DNA of 64,000 bases from an uncultured Clostridia bacterium (GTDB taxonomy: Bacteria > Bacillota > Clostridia > Christensenellales > Borkfalkiaceae), in assembly GCA_904419945.1 (NCBI GenBank), contig CAJFTM010000048.1, positions 41,631 through 105,630 on the forward strand, in the 5' to 3' direction. Positions within the stretch are counted from its first letter, which is position 1. Each line of letters opens with the position of its first letter. The position numbers and the translations under genes are program-made. This document shows positions 44,039 to 52,745 of this stretch, in pieces. The notes under the pieces are model-generated. The model made no database searches. It was not told the origin of the DNA and worked only from the letters and a program-made list of their open reading frames with translations.

Positions 44039-44985
44039 CAACAGCCCTCCGAAGGCTCGGCACGGCGAACGAGCAAAAAGATGCGCGCCCTTTCGCGCCG
44101 ATACGAAATAAAATTGTAAATTGTTCCAGCCATATCTAGGACAACTATGAACACAATGTTCAAAATAAATAATACGCGGAACCCTACTTCTTCGCGCAGG
44201 CGCCCCCCTATTCCAGCCAACACTTCACCGATTGACTCAGCCGGCGGGGCCTGCAAACACAGACAAATGCCATAAACAGCAAGCTGCAAAATGAGCGTAC
44301 TGAAAAAAACAAAGACAACGCGAAAAAGCGTGTTTTTACCGCCAAACTTTCCATACAGCCAACCGCCCAACATCGCACCGACCAACGCGGCGAGCGCGCC
44401 GAATTCCCACCACAGGAACAACACTGCAAACACGGCTGCCGCAACCACTCCTGCTAACAGTGCACCCAATATCCCTCTCAGAAGATGATCCTTCCTACCT
44501 TGTTCCGCCGCTTCTTTCTGCCGAGCCGCTGCAAGCGCGCGCTCAAAACATACCTCATGAGCAGCAAACGGAATGCCGGATTCCAACATCTCTGTCCGAT
44601 CCGCCTCCAATCCTTTGCCGCAATACGGACAAACTTCTCCATCCGGGAAATTATTTTTCCTCAAATAACCGACGATCTTATCCAAGATCTCTTCCAGTTG
44701 CCTGAAAACATTCGTATATAACTGAGGGCTGACCATCAATCCAATCCCGACGACACCATATGCTGACAATTTCAGCTCTTTTTTATGACGCTCCAAATAT
44801 TTTTCGAGTTCTTTATCTTTCCCCTTCGTGTTCGTTACGACAGTCAACAGACATGACGGATTTCCCAGCGGCCGATAACGAATGTGTACGCGATATCCAG
44901 CATAGCTACCGAAGCAACTATGTTTTTCGATCTTGAAACCATGTACTCGCGCAAAATCGCGCATTTTATATCTCTCATTGGTCAT
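44038..44985 (-). CDS. Membrane protein with a zinc-ribbon motif, unknown function
   Basis: A protein of 315 residues. The N-terminal half is soluble and predicted mixed alpha/beta, followed by a CPYCG motif near residue 119. The C-terminal half has about four to five membrane helices (residues 168-190, 195-210, 222-245, 270-292). I recognise no family. It overlaps the dinB end by 11 nt and the amidohydrolase start by 1-3 nt, so the three are one translationally coupled unit. A link to DNA damage is possible only through this context. Confidence 0.65.
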   Translation of the reverse strand: MTNERYKMRDFARVHGFKIEKHSCFGSYAGYRVHIRYRPLGNPSCLLTVVTNTKGKDKELEKYLERHKKELKLSAYGVVGIGLMVSPQLYTNVFRQLEEILDKIVGYLRKNNFPDGEVCPYCGKGLEADRTEMLESGIPFAAHEVCFERALAAARQKEAAEQGRKDHLLRGILGALLAGVVAAAVFAVLFLWWEFGALAALVGAMLGGWLYGKFGGKNTLFRVVFVFFSTLILQLAVYGICLCLQAPPAESIGEVLAGIGGRLREEVGFRVLFILNIVFIVVLDMAGTIYNFISYRRERARIFLLVRRAEPSEGC

Positions 44986-46258
44986 CTTTTATCTCCGTCA
45001 TCTTAGGTTTACGCTGATTTTGCGCCGCGATGCGCTCTTCCTTTGACAAGCGCTCCCCGCGCACATCCATTTCCAGCGCATGTTTATCTTCATACATGAT
45101 ACCTCGCTGCAGCTTCGAATATCCGTGCTTTTCGCGAATACGGGCGACCGCCTCTTCAACGCGCGCTTTCTTTTCATAGGAAGAATTCAAAATTTCAAAA
45201 GTCAGCTGTTCTTCTCCACGATCAAATCCAGAAGCAGTGACACCTAACCCGCGAATACCTCGTCTCGCAACATAGCGTTTACAAAAGAGCGAATACGCTG
45301 CCTCAGCGATCTCTCCGCACAGCGCGGTCGGCCGAACTTTGATTTGCCACGAATAAGTCTGCATTGCATTGTCGCGCACCCATAAGTGTACGGTATCTGC
45401 CTTACCGAGTCCGGCGTCACGCATGCGTGCAGCCACGCTCTCGCTCAAGACATACAGCAAACGTTTAACATCTCCCTTACGATAAATATCTTCAAAATAA
45501 GTGAGAGAATTGCCGACCGATTTCAATGCATCGCGTTCACGAACCGAACGTACAGGTTCACGATCTTCCCCTCGCGCATAAGAGGATAAAGTCGCTCCCC
45601 ATTTTCCGAGCCGCCCGACCAATAATGCTTGTTCTGCCGCTGCTAAATCGCCGATCGTATGGATCCCCAACGCTTCCAATTTTTCAGCCGTCGCCTTGCC
45701 TACATGCAAAAGCCGCGAGACAGGCAGCGGCCAAATTTTTTCTTGAAAATCTTCTCGCCCTACACGCGTGACAGCATCCGGCTTTTTTAGATCAGACGCA
45801 AGTTTTGCAAAAACTTTATTAAAACTGACTCCGACAGAAACGGTTAGATGCAGCTCATCCTTGACCGCCGCACGGATCTTTTCTGCAATCTGCACCCCGT
45901 CTCCAAACGTACGGCTTTGCGACACATCCAGCCAGCACTCATCGATGCCAAACGGCTCAATACAGTCCGTAAATCGCCCATAGATCTCACGCACAGCACG
46001 CGATTCGCGTTCGTATTCCGGAAACCGAACGGGACGCACGACCAGCCCGGGACATTTACGCTTTGCCTCCCAAATGATATCCCCGGTACGGACGCCAAAT
46101 TTTTTTGCTTCCTCGCTCTTTGCCAGCACAATCCCATGCCGGGATTCCTTATCCCCGCAAACAGCGACCGGCTTGCCGGCGAGCTTCGGAAACAACTTAA
46201 CCTCCACTGTCGCATAAAAATTATTTAAATCGGAATGCAAAATGACCGCTTCCGCCAT
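44975..46258 (-). CDS. dinB: DNA polymerase IV (Y-family)
   Basis: A protein of 427 residues. It begins VILHSDLNNFYATVE with the first metal Asp, has the steric-gate region and the second motif GIDECWLDVS (usual form SIDEAFLD) near residue 103, GVSFNKVFAKLASDLKKP near residue 142 and helix-hairpin-helix GKATAEKLEALGIHTIGDL near 190. The C-terminal tail is charged and lacks an obvious QLxLF clamp motif. It does translesion synthesis. I see no LexA box upstream, unlike lexA and uvrB. GGGG precedes the ATG. Confidence 0.93.
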   Translation of the reverse strand: MAEAVILHSDLNNFYATVEVKLFPKLAGKPVAVCGDKESRHGIVLAKSEEAKKFGVRTGDIIWEAKRKCPGLVVRPVRFPEYERESRAVREIYGRFTDCIEPFGIDECWLDVSQSRTFGDGVQIAEKIRAAVKDELHLTVSVGVSFNKVFAKLASDLKKPDAVTRVGREDFQEKIWPLPVSRLLHVGKATAEKLEALGIHTIGDLAAAEQALLVGRLGKWGATLSSYARGEDREPVRSVRERDALKSVGNSLTYFEDIYRKGDVKRLLYVLSESVAARMRDAGLGKADTVHLWVRDNAMQTYSWQIKVRPTALCGEIAEAAYSLFCKRYVARRGIRGLGVTASGFDRGEEQLTFEILNSSYEKKARVEEAVARIREKHGYSKLQRGIMYEDKHALEMDVRGERLSKEERIAAQNQRKPKMTEIKDDQ

Positions 46259-46271
46259 ATATTCCCCTTTC

Positions 46272-46297
46272 TATCACGCAAAATACTATGCAAACAT
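46272..46297 (+). repeat. Dispersed intergenic repeat, copy 8
   Basis: Core GCAAAATACT (46278-46287) followed by ATGCAAAC, a tail shared with copy 9. It lies 17 bp 3' of the TrhP-like stop. Confidence 0.5.
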
Positions 46298-46313
46298 CGG
46301 TTTTTAGCTTTAT

Positions 46314-47507
46314 TTACTCCTTTAAAGCCAGGCGCAATATATCGCCCGCAGACAACGAATAGGGACAATCCAGTCGCAGCTTTTGCATGACGAGCTTTGC
46401 ATCCTCTACACGCAACCCGTTCTCATCCCACATGCGAGTTACAGGGAAGGTTTTTCCGAAAGACTCTCCCGGAGAAAGGATCTCCAACGTATCACCCACA
46501 CGAAATCTACCGCGCATTTGAACGAGCGGCTTTTCTCCAGACAGCAACACATCTGCAACGTAAGGATGCGTACCTATCTCCTGAGAATCAGCAAAATTGA
46601 CCGTATCGGGATTTTGCCCGAAGGCATATGCCGTCGTAAAGGCACGATGTGCCACCTTTCGAAGCTCGCGCTCGCCTTCTTCGACAGTTAACTTCCCATC
46701 CATAACGCGCCGATAGGCATTGATAACTGTCGCCAAATAGCAAGCGCTCTTCATTCGCCCCTCAATTTTAAAGGAACAAACCCCTGCCGAACGAAGGGCA
46801 TCTAAATGTGGGAGCATATTTAGGTCCTTACTGTTTAAAATATAAGTCCCGTGTACATCCTCTTCGATCGGATACTCATCCCCCTCTTCACGCGCACGAA
46901 TCCGATACTTCCAACGGCAAGCCTGCACACAAGCACCACGATTTGAATCGCGCCCGTCCAAATAATTGCTCAACAAACAGCGTCCGCTGTATGATATACA
47001 CATCGCACCGTGCACAAAGGCCTCTAATTGTAATTCCGGACAAAACGTATGGATCGCACTGATTTCCTCAAGCGATAATTCTCTCGCAACAACAACGCGC
47101 TCCGCCCCTTGTTGTAACCAAAATTTTGCGGCGTAACGATTCGTTGTATTTGCTTGGGTAGAAATATGCAACGGCAGCCCCGGCGCCACCTTTCTCGCCA
47201 AAAAAAAGGCACCCGGGTCCGTCACGAGTGCCGCATCCGCACCAATTTCCTTCAAAAAAACGAAATATTCGGCCAAGGCAGGGAAATCCGCCTCTCTCAT
47301 AAATATGTTCGCAGCAACATACACCTTTTTACCGTGAGTATGCGCATAAGACACCGCTTCCTTTAATTCTTCATTCGAAAAATTATCGGCAAACGAACGG
47401 AGCGAAAACTGTTTACCTCCGAGATAGACAGCATCTGCCCCAAAGTACAGCGCAGTCTTTAACTTTTCAAAATTACCTGCCGGAGCGAGCAGTTCTATCC
47501 CTTGCAC
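46314..47507 (-). CDS. U32 family protein, probable tRNA 5-hydroxyuridine synthesis factor (TrhP-like)
   Basis: A protein of 397 residues from GTG 47507, 6 nt after GGAGGAGAG. It begins GIELLAPAGNFEKLKTALYFGADAVY (residues 3-28) and carries the U32 Cys cluster MCISYSGRC with NRGACVQACRW near residues 165-195. In E. coli (TrhP/YegQ) and Bacillus (TrhP1/P2) such proteins hydroxylate U34 of tRNAs. The gene directly upstream is a TrmR-like O-methyltransferase, the next enzyme of that pathway, as in Bacillus yrrMNO. The context makes this assignment likely. Confidence 0.88.
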   Translation of the reverse strand: MQGIELLAPAGNFEKLKTALYFGADAVYLGGKQFSLRSFADNFSNEELKEAVSYAHTHGKKVYVAANIFMREADFPALAEYFVFLKEIGADAALVTDPGAFFLARKVAPGLPLHISTQANTTNRYAAKFWLQQGAERVVVARELSLEEISAIHTFCPELQLEAFVHGAMCISYSGRCLLSNYLDGRDSNRGACVQACRWKYRIRAREEGDEYPIEEDVHGTYILNSKDLNMLPHLDALRSAGVCSFKIEGRMKSACYLATVINAYRRVMDGKLTVEEGERELRKVAHRAFTTAYAFGQNPDTVNFADSQEIGTHPYVADVLLSGEKPLVQMRGRFRVGDTLEILSPGESFGKTFPVTRMWDENGLRVEDAKLVMQKLRLDCPYSLSAGDILRLALKE

Positions 47508-47536
47508 TTCACACTCTCCTCCATTTATCCCACGGT

Positions 47537-47558
47537 TTGCATAGTATTATGCCTAATA
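47537..47558 (-). repeat. Dispersed intergenic repeat, copy 9
   Basis: Core GCATAATACT (minus strand, 47543-47552) within GCATAATACTATGC, itself an inverted repeat. It lies 11 bp 3' of the methyltransferase stop. Confidence 0.58.
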
Positions 47559-47568
47559 TATTTTCAGC

Positions 47569-48192
47569 CTAATTCTTCTTGACCGAAATAGCGACCCCTT
47601 CGCCGACGTCCAGTACACTTGTAAGCAAATCCGGATCGGAACAAACCTGTTCGAGGTATTCACGAAGCTTCCGAACGATCGACTGACGTTTCGAAGGTGT
47701 TTCCTCCCGCCCGTCTACCCAGCCATATAAAAGTACATCGTCTGCAAATAATACACCGCGCGGCGCCAACAAACGCTTTAAATCAGGAAGATACGCTGTA
47801 TATTGCGCCTTCGGCCCATCTAAAAAGATGAGCCCGAAGGGCTCTTTGAGCGCTTCGAGCAAATCTTTGGCATCACCGAAAACAGCGCGAACACGTTCAG
47901 AAACGCCGAACGCTTCAAAATTTTCACATGCCGTTCGATAGCGGGTCTCATCCGCCTCGACCGTAACGAGATGCATCCGCGGATACTCCTGTAAAAGAGC
48001 AACCGCCGTCAACCCTTCCCCTGTACCGATTTCTAATACACGGGTCGCATCACACATCTGTACGCACAGCAACAGCAATTGCAATGTCTCATCCGGAGCG
48101 CACGGATCGCGCTCGCTCTTCGCCTTTTCACGCAGAGCTGCAAGGCGCGCATCCAGTTCCAACCGCAACAACGAATGAATGTAAGGCATCAT
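47569..48192 (-). CDS. O-methyltransferase, probable tRNA 5-hydroxyuridine methyltransferase (TrmR-like)
   Basis: A protein of 207 residues of the caffeoyl-CoA O-methyltransferase fold. It has VLEIGTGEGLTAVAL near residue 56, TVEADETRY near residue 80, FLDGPKAQY near residue 120 with the metal-site Asp, and FADDVLLYG near 145. Bacillus TrmR (YrrM), of the same family, methylates ho5U34 in tRNA, and its gene is next to the U32 genes as here. The start ATG overlaps the RNase J stop (TAATG), so both are translated together. Confidence 0.88.
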   Translation of the reverse strand: MMPYIHSLLRLELDARLAALREKAKSERDPCAPDETLQLLLLCVQMCDATRVLEIGTGEGLTAVALLQEYPRMHLVTVEADETRYRTACENFEAFGVSERVRAVFGDAKDLLEALKEPFGLIFLDGPKAQYTAYLPDLKRLLAPRGVLFADDVLLYGWVDGREETPSKRQSIVRKLREYLEQVCSDPDLLTSVLDVGEGVAISVKKN

Positions 48193-50147
48193 TATACGCG
48201 GACGATATTCGCCATGATCACAGGATTTTGTTTTGTCTTTTTATAAATAAAGTTTTTGACTTGCTTCTTGATGACAGCCGTCAATTCACTGCTGTCTACG
48301 TCGGCACGCACATCTGTCTGCTCGACACAATTTTCGACGATCCGACGAATATCCGAAACATAATCCGCATTATTTGGCATAACAAACCCACGATTTACAA
48401 CGCTCGGTTCGCTGAGCAAATCACCCGTCCGTTCCGAAACACATGCCGTAATTACAAAAATACCGTCCTCTGATAAATGCTTACGGTCTTTCATGACGAC
48501 ACTGTTTTCACGGTCTTCTAAACTGCTGCCGTCAACAAGGCGCGAGCCGGAAGAAACACTTTCTCCAAACTGGATCGCATCCGGCGTCAATTCGACACAA
48601 TTGCCAATATCCGCTATGAGAATATTATTTTCGCTCATTCCCAAATCCATCGCCAAGCGCGCATGCCTCTTCAAATGTCGATATTCACCATGTACCGGAA
48701 TAAAAAATTGCGGTTTTAAGAGCGAATGTAAAATTTTGAGTTCCTCTTGACAGGCATGCCCGGATACATGAATCTTTTCCAACGATTCATACACTACATT
48801 GGCCCCTTTGCGGTACAAATTATTGATGACTTTATAAATCATTTTTTCATTTCCCGGAATAGGACTTGCTGAAATAATGATCGTGTCGTTAGAACCGATC
48901 GTAACTTTATTGAAATCGCCGGAAGCCATGCGCGTCAATGCGCTCATCGGTTCCCCCTGCGTTCCCGTCGAAATAATCACGATCTCGCGATCAAAATAAT
49001 TCTTGATTTTTTCGACATCGATGAGTACGCCCTCCGGAATCGTCAACTCACCGATCTTAATGGCCGCATCGACGACATTGAGCATACTGCGTCCGGATAA
49101 GGCAACTTTGCGGCGATATTTTACCGCAATATCGATGATCTGCTGCACGCGATGCACATTGGACGCAAATGTTGCAACAATAATGCGACGATTCATATTT
49201 TCGGAAAAGAGATGATCGAGAGTCGTTCCGACGACCGTTTCGCTCATCGTATAACCGAGGCGTTCAACATTGGTCGACTCGCAGAGAAGTAATTTGACCC
49301 CCTCTCGCCCGATCTCGGCGATGCGCGACAAGTCGATCTGCTCGCCCGCAACAGGCGTAAGATCGATCTTGAAATCGCCGCTGTGATAAATGCGGCCGTT
49401 CGGCGTGTCGATAGAAAGAGCAACGGCCCCCGCAATAGAATGATTTACATTGATAAACTCAACGCCAAAACACCCGAGCTTGATTTTATCCCCCGGATTG
49501 ATACATACCAATTGTGCACGATTGATGCGGTGCTCTCGCAGTTTATTATCCGCCAACGCCAATGTCAGTTTGGTCGCATAGACTGGTACATTGACCTCTT
49601 TCAAAAGATAAGCGATTGCACCGACATGGTCCTCGTGCCCGTGCGTTATCAACAGACCGCGCACCTTGTTCTTATTCGCGACGAGATAACTGATATCCGG
49701 AATAACGAGATCGATGCCGGGCAATTCTTCGTCCGGAAAAGTCAAACCGGCATCGATGATAATAATATCGTTGCCGTATTCAATCGCCGTCATGTTTTTA
49801 CCGATCTCACCGATCCCGCCCAAAAAGATAATTTTAACGGGTGGTTTCCCCTTCCTGCGGCGACCTTTGCGCGGCTTCTGGCCCAAAGTTTCTTCACTGG
49901 CGCCCCGCTTTCCGTCCTTATCCTTATGCATGCGATTACTGTTGTTGCGATGTTCGGAAGAACGATGTACAGAAGCCAACGCAGCTTTTGTCTCTTTTGC
50001 CCTAGCTTCCTCTGCTTTTTTGCCATCAGTCTTAATACTGTTTTTAGAAATATCTTTTGCATTTCCTAAAAACAATGGCATTTCTGTATAAACTCTCTTC
50101 GCTTTTTCTTTTCCCTGCGTAGATTCTTTTTCTTGTTTCTGCTTCAA
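48192..50147 (-). CDS. rnj: Ribonuclease J
   Basis: A metallo-beta-lactamase/beta-CASP ribonuclease with motif THGHEDHVGA, the NHSIAGAVAL segment, HSGDFKID and a C-terminal HVSGHA. The start is best placed at TTG 50147, 6 nt after AAGGAG, giving 651 residues. An upstream ATG at 50210 would span a terminator-like hairpin. Compared with the usual 555 residues there is an N-terminal extension of about 95 residues rich in Lys, Arg and Ser (ending KGRRRKGKPPVK), probably disordered and RNA binding. It processes and degrades mRNA and rRNA by 5'-exo and endo cleavage. Confidence 0.93.
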   Translation of the reverse strand: MKQKQEKESTQGKEKAKRVYTEMPLFLGNAKDISKNSIKTDGKKAEEARAKETKAALASVHRSSEHRNNSNRMHKDKDGKRGASEETLGQKPRKGRRRKGKPPVKIIFLGGIGEIGKNMTAIEYGNDIIIIDAGLTFPDEELPGIDLVIPDISYLVANKNKVRGLLITHGHEDHVGAIAYLLKEVNVPVYATKLTLALADNKLREHRINRAQLVCINPGDKIKLGCFGVEFINVNHSIAGAVALSIDTPNGRIYHSGDFKIDLTPVAGEQIDLSRIAEIGREGVKLLLCESTNVERLGYTMSETVVGTTLDHLFSENMNRRIIVATFASNVHRVQQIIDIAVKYRRKVALSGRSMLNVVDAAIKIGELTIPEGVLIDVEKIKNYFDREIVIISTGTQGEPMSALTRMASGDFNKVTIGSNDTIIISASPIPGNEKMIYKVINNLYRKGANVVYESLEKIHVSGHACQEELKILHSLLKPQFFIPVHGEYRHLKRHARLAMDLGMSENNILIADIGNCVELTPDAIQFGESVSSGSRLVDGSSLEDRENSVVMKDRKHLSEDGIFVITACVSERTGDLLSEPSVVNRGFVMPNNADYVSDIRRIVENCVEQTDVRADVDSSELTAVIKKQVKNFIYKKTKQNPVIMANIVRV

Positions 50148-50182
50148 AACAAACTCCTTTTCACTCGATCGGCACGGCAACA

Positions 50183-50205
50183 AAGGGCTGCTTGCTTCAG
50201 CCCTT
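50183..50205 (-). terminator. Hairpin between the acidic protein gene and RNase J
   Basis: Perfect stem AAGGGCTG/CAGCCCTT with loop AAGCAAG, followed by TGTTG on the minus strand. It may attenuate transcription into rnj or protect the mRNA 5' end. Confidence 0.5.
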
Positions 50206-50250
50206 GTCATATTGCGTAACTTCTACGCGCCTACGATTTAATTTTACATT

Positions 50251-51348
50251 TTATTTTTCAGACATATCAGTACCGTCGCTTACCGGATCGATACCTTCGT
50301 CCCCTTCTTCTCGCTGTGCTGCTTCGGCCTCGGAAACAAGCGATTCGTCCATTATAGTCTCTTCCGGCTGAAACACTTGCGCCTCTGATTCCGCATCGAC
50401 ATTCGAAACAGCTATTTCTGACGGAGCCGATAAAGTCGGCTCTTCCCAACTTTCTCCTTCTTCCTGAACGTCGCTTCCGGAACGATCCGCCATTTCATTC
50501 CCCATTGGCGGTAGGATCTCCGGCTCCGCCGCCTCGGCTTTTGCAGCATCTTCCGTTATCTCTTCTTTTATCGCCGAACCTTCATGTCCTATTCTCTCAG
50601 GGGAATCTTCTGACAAATCATCTTCGTTTTCAGATAAAACATCCACTGATCCGGACTCTTTTTCCTCAGCCAGACTGTCTCCGATTTCTTCATCGGAAAT
50701 CTTCTGTCCGTTCTCTTCCGTTGCGGCACTTACACGTTCCGAATCTTTCCCCTGTGTCACCAACGCCGCTTCAAGCTCTTCGATCCGCTTTTCCATTGCC
50801 GCAATTGTAGCCGATTCATCTTTGCCTGCCATATACACGACAATCCGTCGAGCTAAATCATCATAATCGATCCCCGCAGCAATAACTTTTTCGGCCACTC
50901 GATCTGCCAACGCATCCATACGCGCGCTCAATTCCGCATAAATCGCTGTGTTTTGACGACAAGAATAGCGAATCTCACGCAATATTTCACTTTTAGCGCG
51001 CTCAACGTTACCTGCAATAGCTGTATACATGCGTTCAAGCGCATCCGAAAGCGTCACCTTTTCGCGAACCGTTGAAGAAACAGATGCACCGTCTGCAGCG
51101 CCACTATTGGCGATCTCAATGAGAAGATCACGGCGACGGCGCTCCAACTCGGCGATCATTCCGGAAACATCTGCCCTCTGATATCCGCCGTACTCACTCG
51201 ATTCTGGCTTTCCATCGCGCTTGCGCAGCGCATCGATCTCATCCATTGAAGCCAAAATTTCGCGCAACTGCGCCAGTTCACGATCCGCCGCGCGAAGTTT
51301 TTCCTCCGCCGAAAGATCTTTTTTCTTATTGTCCGATTCAGGCGACAT
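50251..51348 (-). CDS. Acidic coiled-coil protein of unknown function
   Basis: A protein of 365 residues with GGAGGG before the ATG. Residues 10-60 and 165-200 are predicted coiled coil (AEEKLRAADRELAQLREIL; MEKRIEELEAALV), and the middle part (residues 95-165) is helical. After residue 205 follows a long, strongly acidic, low-complexity tail (many Glu, Ser, Asp), probably disordered. No signal peptide or membrane helix. It is upstream of rnj on the same strand, separated by a hairpin. I recognise no family. Confidence 0.72.
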   Translation of the reverse strand: MSPESDNKKKDLSAEEKLRAADRELAQLREILASMDEIDALRKRDGKPESSEYGGYQRADVSGMIAELERRRRDLLIEIANSGAADGASVSSTVREKVTLSDALERMYTAIAGNVERAKSEILREIRYSCRQNTAIYAELSARMDALADRVAEKVIAAGIDYDDLARRIVVYMAGKDESATIAAMEKRIEELEAALVTQGKDSERVSAATEENGQKISDEEIGDSLAEEKESGSVDVLSENEDDLSEDSPERIGHEGSAIKEEITEDAAKAEAAEPEILPPMGNEMADRSGSDVQEEGESWEEPTLSAPSEIAVSNVDAESEAQVFQPEETIMDESLVSEAEAAQREEGDEGIDPVSDGTDMSEK

Positions 51349-51400
51349 GCCCTCCCTCCGAACGGTCGAACCTAGCCGGCCGCAAACGACACTTTTTTTT

Positions 51401-51429
51401 ATTGTACTATATTTTCAGCAAAAAGTAAA
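51401..51429 (-). promoter_or_regulatory. Promoter of the acidic coiled-coil gene
   Basis: TTTACT (51424-51429), 17 nt, TACAAT (51401-51406), about 55 bp before the start codon. Confidence 0.68.
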
Positions 51430-51530
51430 TACTTTGCCGGACCGTTTTTTGACAAATGCGAGAACTTTTTACATCTCTGTAACGAATCTTAAAAAATTTT
51501 CCGCAAGCCGCGTTTGTTTTTGCGAAAGAC

Positions 51531-51559
51531 TTGTCAAAATCGCCGCATTATATTATAAT
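51531..51559 (+). promoter_or_regulatory. serCA promoter
   Basis: TTGTCA (51531-51536), 17 nt, TATAAT (51554-51559). The roughly 85-nt leader starts with ATACTATGCGG, resembling the tail of the dispersed repeat, and can fold GTATCG/CGATAC. No riboswitch or T-box is seen in this 300-bp gap. Confidence 0.75.
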
Positions 51560-51648
51560 AATACTATGCGGTATCGTATCGCTTCCATTGCGATATACAT
51601 CGATGCGCATCCCTCGAAAAAATCTCATTCAAAGGAGTGAAAAATACG

Positions 51649-52719
51649 ATGAGAGTTTACAATTTTTCGGCAGGCCCCTCCATGCTCCCCTTGGAAGTTT
51701 TGGAAGAGGCGCAGAAAGAGCTGCTCGATTTTGCGGGCACCGGAATGAGCGTCTGTGAGATCAGCCATCGCGATAAAGCATTTTCCGCCATCGTCGAAGA
51801 GGCTGAAGCAAATCTCCGCGAACTGATGAACATCCCCGATAATTATTGCGTCCTGTTTGTACAGGGCGGCGCCAGCCAACAATTTGCCGCTGTTCCGCTG
51901 AACCTGATGCATACCGGCAAAGCTGACTATATTGTCACGGGCAACTTTTCGAAAAAAGCTTGGCAAGAGGGTAAAATCTTCGGCGAAGCTCGTTGCGTCG
52001 CCTCTTCTGAAGATAAGACGTATACTTATATTCCGGATGTGGACGCGATACCTTTCAATGACGACGCTGATTATGTACACATCTGCTCGAACAATACTAT
52101 TTTTGGTACTCGCTATGTCAAATTCCCGAATGTTAAAGCCCCTCTTGTGGCCGATATGAGTTCGGAAATCCTCTCCCGTGAAGTTGATGTCACCAAATTC
52201 GGCGTGATTTATGCAGGTGCGCAAAAAAATGTTGCCCCTGCCGGCGTAACGATTGTCATTGCGCGCAAGGATCTCATTGAAAATCCGTTAGCAATTTGTC
52301 CGACCATGTTAAAATGGAAGACACAGGCGGACAACGGATCGCTCTACAATACGCCGCCCTGCTTCTCTATCTACATGGCAAACCTTGTATTCCGCCACCT
52401 GAAAAAATTGGGAGGCATAAAGGAAATCAATAAAATCAACGAATATAAAGCCGGCCTTTTGTATGACTTTATTGATAATTCTAACTTCTATACAAACAGT
52501 GTACAGAAAGAGTTCCGCTCCATCATGAACGTTCCTTTTGTCACTCCTTCCAAGGAATTGGATGAAAAGTTCGTCAAGGAATCGAAAGCTGCAGGACTCG
52601 TCTCCCTAAAAGGACACCGTTTAGTTGGAGGAATGCGTGCATCCATTTATAATGCAATGCCCGTCGAAGGCGTCAAAGCACTTATTGAATTCATGAAGAA
52701 GTTCGAAGCGGAAAACGCA
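51649..52719 (+). CDS. serC: Phosphoserine aminotransferase
   Basis: A protein of 356-357 residues from ATG 51649, after AAGGAG. It begins VYNFSAGPSMLP, has GGASQQFAAVPLNL near residue 75 and the PLP lysine in YAGAQKNVAPAG near residue 195. It converts phosphohydroxypyruvate and glutamate to phosphoserine (and serves pyridoxine synthesis in some bacteria). serA follows after about 24 bp, forming a two-gene operon; serB is absent from the window. Confidence 0.96.
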
Positions 52720-52745
52720 TAACACGAAACAAGGAGAAAAGAACA

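Noticed and set aside
49383..50069. 228-codon open frame on the plus strand
   Set aside because: It is antisense to RNase J and lacks any domain or ribosome binding site.
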